From: CAZIJH01 sp964539655
GTDB taxonomy: Archaea; Aenigmatarchaeota; Aenigmatarchaeia; CG10238-14; SCSR01
Assembly (NCBI GenBank): GCA_964539655.1
Contig: CAZIJH010000005.1
Coordinates: forward strand, 20,686 to 84,685
Reading direction: 5' to 3'
Length of the DNA stretch: 64,000 nucleotides
Each line of letters begins with the position of its first letter. The stretch's first letter is position 1. The translations under genes and the position numbers were made by a program. Shown here piece after piece: positions 60,674 to 64,000 of the stretch. The notes beneath the pieces are model-generated. The model saw only the letters and a program-made list of their open reading frames with translations. It did no database searches and was not told the DNA's origin.

Positions 60674-61981
60674 CTAGAAAGGAAATCCCAGCCCGAGATT
60701 GAACTGGTATATTTCAAACATGTCCGTGTTCGCCGAGTTTATGTAAGGGGTGAGGAATCCGAGTTTGACATTTCCAATCATCAGCTCCTTGCTTTTTTTG
60801 TTCGCGGTTGAAAATACGAGCGACGTGAATAAAAGTTTCTCGTCCTCGCCGAATTGGCCGATTGTGAAGTCGTCTACCCATGCTGTTTTTCCTGCAGACA
60901 CTTTGTTGACGATTGCAAACGGCTGCAGGTCTCCTTCGGTTCCAGAGCCTCCGGCCAGCAATATTCTTTCAGGATTTTTGTCTATCGGCTGTATGTTCAC
61001 CACGTCGTTGCCGGGAAAGTCTTTGAAGACGAATCTCGGCTTGAATGAGATGTATATCTTGCCCGGTTCGATGTAGCTGAGAACGAAATTGTATCCTTCG
61101 ACGGCAAAACTATTTTTCTCTAGAATAATTATGTCCGCCTTGTTGTTGTGATTGGTGTCGAAATATACTGTGGTGTTCTCGCATATCCAGAACCTGTTGT
61201 TTATGTTCCTTATCTTGAAATTTCCGTAATCGGCGTCCGACGAGCATTCTTCCAGGCCGTTTTCCACAGGTATGCTAGTTTCTGTGTCCGGTGCCTCGAC
61301 TTGCAGAGGAAGGTTGTAGAAAGTTTTGTATCCGTCGTAATTCATCTGCGATGCGGAAGTTGGAACAATGAATTCCGGATCCTTGCGATTCTTGTCGCAC
61401 TTCGAATACAAGTTCTGGCAGTTTTCTATTCCGAAAATTTCTTTCTGGACCGAATCAAGAGTACTCTTGGTTATGTCGACTATCTCAACTATTCCGTTTC
61501 CGGATGAAAGATAATTCAGCAAATTCGATTTGTAATTTTGTAAATCCTGCCTGTCCCATATCACAAGCACGTCGGATTCGATTATGCTGTCGAGGCTCGT
61601 CTGCACGGTGTCCACGCTTATGCTTCTGTTGTTCAGTTTCAAGGTGCCTATCCAGTCGATAATTTTTTCCGTCTGGTCGCTTGTGCAGTTGCACGCTATG
61701 ACAGTTCTGTCTTTCAGAGTTCCGTGGACTTCCGACCACGCGATTATGTTTTTTTCTGGAATTATTTTGTTCACAAAATTCTGAAGAGACGACGCGTTGA
61801 AACTGTAATCGTAGAGTATTCCCGACCTGTCCAATGTCAGCACGATGTCCCTTCCTTTCAGGAAAAGTGTCGCGTCATTCCATCTGTCCTTGAAAGAAAA
61901 TCCTGGAAAGAAAATTTGGAAGCCCACGAGAAGTATTATGGCGACGATTATCATTTCGATCATCGGAATTTGTCCTTTCAT
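60674..61981 (-). CDS. Pilin-like protein with class III signal and large ectodomain
   Basis: A 435-residue protein. The N-terminus MKGQIPMIEMIIVAIILLVG has Gly-Gln before a hydrophobic helix, the cut site and packing helix of archaeal type IV pilins. The remaining 410 residues are far larger than a usual pilin and hold cysteines (CNCTSD, ENCQNLYSKCDK, LEECSSD). Such size suggests a tip or minor pilin, or a surface protein using the pilin export path. It starts four bases after the neighbouring pilin gene. The ectodomain is not recognised. Confidence 0.78.
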   Translation of the reverse strand: MKGQIPMIEMIIVAIILLVGFQIFFPGFSFKDRWNDATLFLKGRDIVLTLDRSGILYDYSFNASSLQNFVNKIIPEKNIIAWSEVHGTLKDRTVIACNCTSDQTEKIIDWIGTLKLNNRSISVDTVQTSLDSIIESDVLVIWDRQDLQNYKSNLLNYLSSGNGIVEIVDITKSTLDSVQKEIFGIENCQNLYSKCDKNRKDPEFIVPTSASQMNYDGYKTFYNLPLQVEAPDTETSIPVENGLEECSSDADYGNFKIRNINNRFWICENTTVYFDTNHNNKADIIILEKNSFAVEGYNFVLSYIEPGKIYISFKPRFVFKDFPGNDVVNIQPIDKNPERILLAGGSGTEGDLQPFAIVNKVSAGKTAWVDDFTIGQFGEDEKLLFTSLVFSTANKKSKELMIGNVKLGFLTPYINSANTDMFEIYQFNLGLGFPF

Positions 61982-61985
61982 ATTT

Positions 61986-62519
61986 TCACCACACCTGTAA
62001 AATTAATTCGCCGTATGCATTTTGTCCGAATGATACGATTCGTCTCGTGTCGGTCCTTATGCTTTTTGAAGGAATATTTTCGGATGGAAAACAGTTTACT
62101 AAAATGTTTCCGTTTGTTCTGTCGACGACCATAACTGAAAAATGATAATTGAGATAATCCATTTTCATGGTGCTTCTTATGAAATCGTACCCGCCGTTTG
62201 ATGCGCACAGCGATTCGAACGCCTGCAATTTTTCAAGGCTGACTGCGTTTGTTTTTTTCCTGTCCTCGTCCGACAGCCCGAGTCTGAAGACAATTCTTTT
62301 TACGTCGTCCTGACTCAGCGTCTCCCAATTCGAAATCGATCCTTCGTCGTTGATCAGAAGCTCCGAAATCTGGTACGATTCGGCCCGTATCCTTTGCGTT
62401 TCCATCTCGTCGACGAAACTCGGAAGCACTTTCGCAAGCTCGAAAAGTATGTACGCGGCGAAAAGTATGAAGACGATTATCGCGATGTAGTAATCGACAG
62501 CGAATTGCCCTTTTGACAT
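61986..62519 (-). CDS. Type IV pilin-like protein with class III signal
   Basis: A 177-residue protein. It begins MSKGQFAVDYYIAIIVFILFAAYILF: a Lys-Gly-Gln processing site and a 20-residue hydrophobic helix, as in archaeal pilins. The ectodomain has three cysteines. ATG 62519 is chosen: a much longer frame upstream is the shadow of tadC-like sequence, and this ATG is two bases after that gene ends. It is probably a pilus component, processed by a prepilin peptidase not seen in the window. Confidence 0.8.
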   Translation of the reverse strand: MSKGQFAVDYYIAIIVFILFAAYILFELAKVLPSFVDEMETQRIRAESYQISELLINDEGSISNWETLSQDDVKRIVFRLGLSDEDRKKTNAVSLEKLQAFESLCASNGGYDFIRSTMKMDYLNYHFSVMVVDRTNGNILVNCFPSENIPSKSIRTDTRRIVSFGQNAYGELILQVW

Positions 62520-62521
62520 TT

Positions 62522-63474
62522 TCAAACACCGAGGAATCCTAGCCTCACCAGTATGCTGAAAGCTCCGAACGTAATTCCCGCAAGTATCATCGCGTGTTTT
62601 GTTCCCGCAACGATTGAGTTCTCGCTGATCTGTCCCGCAACGAGTCCGGAAAAAATCGATTGTATCATCGCCATCAAGAAAAATAATGATGTGTAGTAAC
62701 CGGCGATGCTGTTGGGATCGATTGCGAATACGGACGAGGACGTTGCTTGGAATACCGAGCACACGTTGCAGTTGAATCCGTCGCACATTTCGCAGGGATT
62801 CGAAAGTCCTATTGATTGTCCCATCGATGACTGTGTGCTTGTCTGGAAGATCGGAATCAGAAGCTTGTTTATTGCGGCGACGATCACGACAAAAATTATC
62901 GATATTGCGTACATGAGCACGACGTACTGGCTGAGCATCGATTTCTTTTCTTTCTCCGCCTCCTCTAGCATGTTCGAGTTGTCAGTGACCGATTCCAGTA
63001 TCGACACGACGTCTCCTCCGGAAATGTACGACTCCTTTATTATTTTCGTCGCAGTGAAAAGCCTCTTGCTTCTCTTTATCCTTTCCGCGAAATTGTCAAG
63101 CACCTTGTCGAGAGTCATTCCCCAGCTGATCTGGTGCGACATCTTCCTGATTTCTTTCGTGAACGCTCCGTACTCGAGTCTGCTCGCCGACTGTATCGCC
63201 CTGTGCAGCGGCATGCCGGAACGTATCGACTCGATCAAGTCGCTCAGAAATATCGGGAACTTCTCTTCTATCTCTTTCAAGTTCCTGTATTTTTCATACT
63301 CGATAAGGAGTTGCGGTCCCGCGACGACGAACGTGGCGATTATGGCAAGGTTTCCGATGACACCTATGTCCCTGCTGAGTATTCCGATCAAAATCAATAC
63401 CAGAGCGATCGCAAGTGATCCTGCAAGCAGTTTCGTCTGGTTGCTGAGCGGCTCCTTTTTTTTGCTGATATCAT
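62522..63474 (-). CDS. Type IV pilus inner-membrane platform protein (T2SF/TadC), with apparent frame break
   Basis: The protein has the T2SF domain (LSDLIESIRSGMPLHRAI, later ISGGDVVSILE) and about four helices. The in-frame ORF starts only at TTG 63397, inside a helix, but the coding frame continues upstream to at least 63464 (KEPLSNQTKLLAGSLAIALVL). The natural ATG at 63474, overlapping the stop of the preceding gene (ATGA), is out of frame by one base at a run of eight A (plus-strand T, 63456-63463). One added A would join them as MISAKKKEPLSN. A sequencing indel, slippage or real change is possible. Confidence 0.78.
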
Positions 63475-64000
63475 TCCCCTCCGGGCGCTATCGACTTCAC
63501 CAGGAATATGAAAATCGTGGAGATCAGCGGTAGGAAGACGAACACGAGAAAGAACTGCAGCGTGACTATGTTGCTTGCGGTTCCTGTTATCCCGGAAATT
63601 ATCGCGGTGAGTATCGTGAAGAACATCGCTCCGATGACGATCGAAGTTATGTAGATCTCGAGGTACATCGTCAGGTTGTGCGAGAATTCGTAGAGTGTCC
63701 TCCTGTAGTCAGCCATGAAATTAGATGATTTCTCCTTGAGGAATATCGGAAGGTTCGCTCCCGATCTTATCGTTGACAGCATTCCGTAGATAAGCTCTTT
63801 TAATTTTTTTGAAGGGGATCTTTCGACCGCTCTTTCAAGCGCGGTGTTTATGTCAATTCCGAAAATTTTAACGTCCTCGTTAATTTCGTTGATCTCTTTT
63901 TTCATTTCTCCGTATGTCGCGAACTTGGAAAAAATTTCGAATATTTTGTGCGTGGGCAGATTGGATCCCGCGACGGTCGACAAGTACAGCGTTGCGAACG
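63471..64000 (-). CDS. Type IV pilus inner-membrane platform protein, first T2SF gene (5' end outside window)
   Basis: The frame is open to the right edge of the window. The visible 176 residues include GMLSTIRSGANLPIFLKEKS, a T2SF signature, and then membrane helices with ISGITGTASNIVTLQFF. It ends VKSIAPGGE. Two consecutive T2SF genes followed by two pilins form an archaeal pilus operon; the ATPase is expected outside the window to the right. The stop TGA overlaps the likely ATG of the next gene. Confidence 0.82.
   Translation of the reverse strand, partial: FATLYLSTVAGSNLPTHKIFEIFSKFATYGEMKKEINEINEDVKIFGIDINTALERAVERSPSKKLKELIYGMLSTIRSGANLPIFLKEKSSNFMADYRRTLYEFSHNLTMYLEIYITSIVIGAMFFTILTAIISGITGTASNIVTLQFFLVFVFLPLISTIFIFLVKSIAPGGE

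Noticed and set aside
1..64000. CRISPR array, rRNA operon, insertion sequences, integrase or phage genes
   Set aside because: None seen: no direct-repeat array, no rRNA-like stretch, no transposase or integrase motif in any frame.

Overview
The window is archaeal chromosome. Evidence: an EF-1A rather than EF-Tu, aIF5B, uS10 of archaeal type, type-2 methionine aminopeptidase, proteasome beta subunit next to the beta-CASP/KH termination nuclease, a PIN-ATPase-KH protein, Mre11-Rad50, archaeal Ogg2, archaeal-type Trp, Phe, Leu, His and Pro tRNA synthetases, an initiator tRNA with A1:U72, TATA boxes about 25 bases before many starts, and pilins with class III signal peptides. Short proteins, tight gene packing, a bacterial-looking short alanyl-tRNA synthetase and tRNA genes broken by tiny introns at unusual places suggest a DPANN-type lineage. 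That placement is inference and needs a tree. Two 10-N scaffold gaps (17391-17400, 55059-55068) show that this is an assembled draft.

Layout. 1-8.0 kb: end of a surface protein with a sorting-like tail, tRNA-Val, GrpB-like protein, initiator tRNA, Nudix enzyme, two small membrane proteins, EF-1A, a radical SAM gene, ribosomal protein S10, a membrane hydrolase, Ogg2, a candidate structured RNA on the minus strand (6866-7143), and four very small genes, two of them zinc ribbons. 8-19 kb: methionine aminopeptidase, TrpRS, an AT-rich glycan block (two GT2, a methyltransferase, a GT4, a UbiA prenyltransferase), PheRS alpha and beta, an odd 2-hydroxyacid dehydrogenase, MinD, and tRNA-Arg(TCT) with an intron. 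19-34 kb: LeuRS, SpoIIM-like protein, a thiol (CxxC) secreted protein, a KaiC-type ATPase, then a minus-strand run IleRS, OB-fold protein, TctA-like protein, AlaRS and half-length MFS; after it a membrane hydrolase, an AbrB-racemase fusion and HisRS. 34-47 kb: PIN-ATPase-KH, a minus-strand M24 peptidase/cis-prenyltransferase/geranylgeranyl reductase set, M1 aminopeptidase, tRNA-Arg(CCT) with a D-arm intron, a 1374-residue sequon-rich surface protein, and an HTH regulator. 47-64 kb: aIF5B, a secreted coiled-coil protein, a phosphoesterase, Rad50, Mre11, ProRS, a second Nudix, proteasome beta, FttA/aCPSF1, an MFS transporter, and a type IV pilus operon that runs off the right end.

How it fits together. 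The window is mostly information processing: seven aminoacyl-tRNA synthetases, translation factors, RNA 3'-end processing and DNA break repair. A second theme is the cell surface. UppS and the geranylgeranyl reductase could make the reduced polyprenyl carrier, the glycosyltransferases could build a glycan on it, and the sequon-rich surface protein is a plausible acceptor. No oligosaccharyltransferase is in the window, so this chain is inferred.

The most unusual signals are: two tRNA-Arg genes with introns at different non-canonical positions, each with a bulge-helix-bulge fold that can be drawn by hand and whose cut sites agree with the tRNA fold; the unassigned structured RNA; the AbrB-racemase fusion with a non-ATG start; the short AlaRS with a cysteine-rich insert; a dehydrogenase lacking its catalytic arginine; and an apparent frame break at a run of eight A in the second pilus platform gene.
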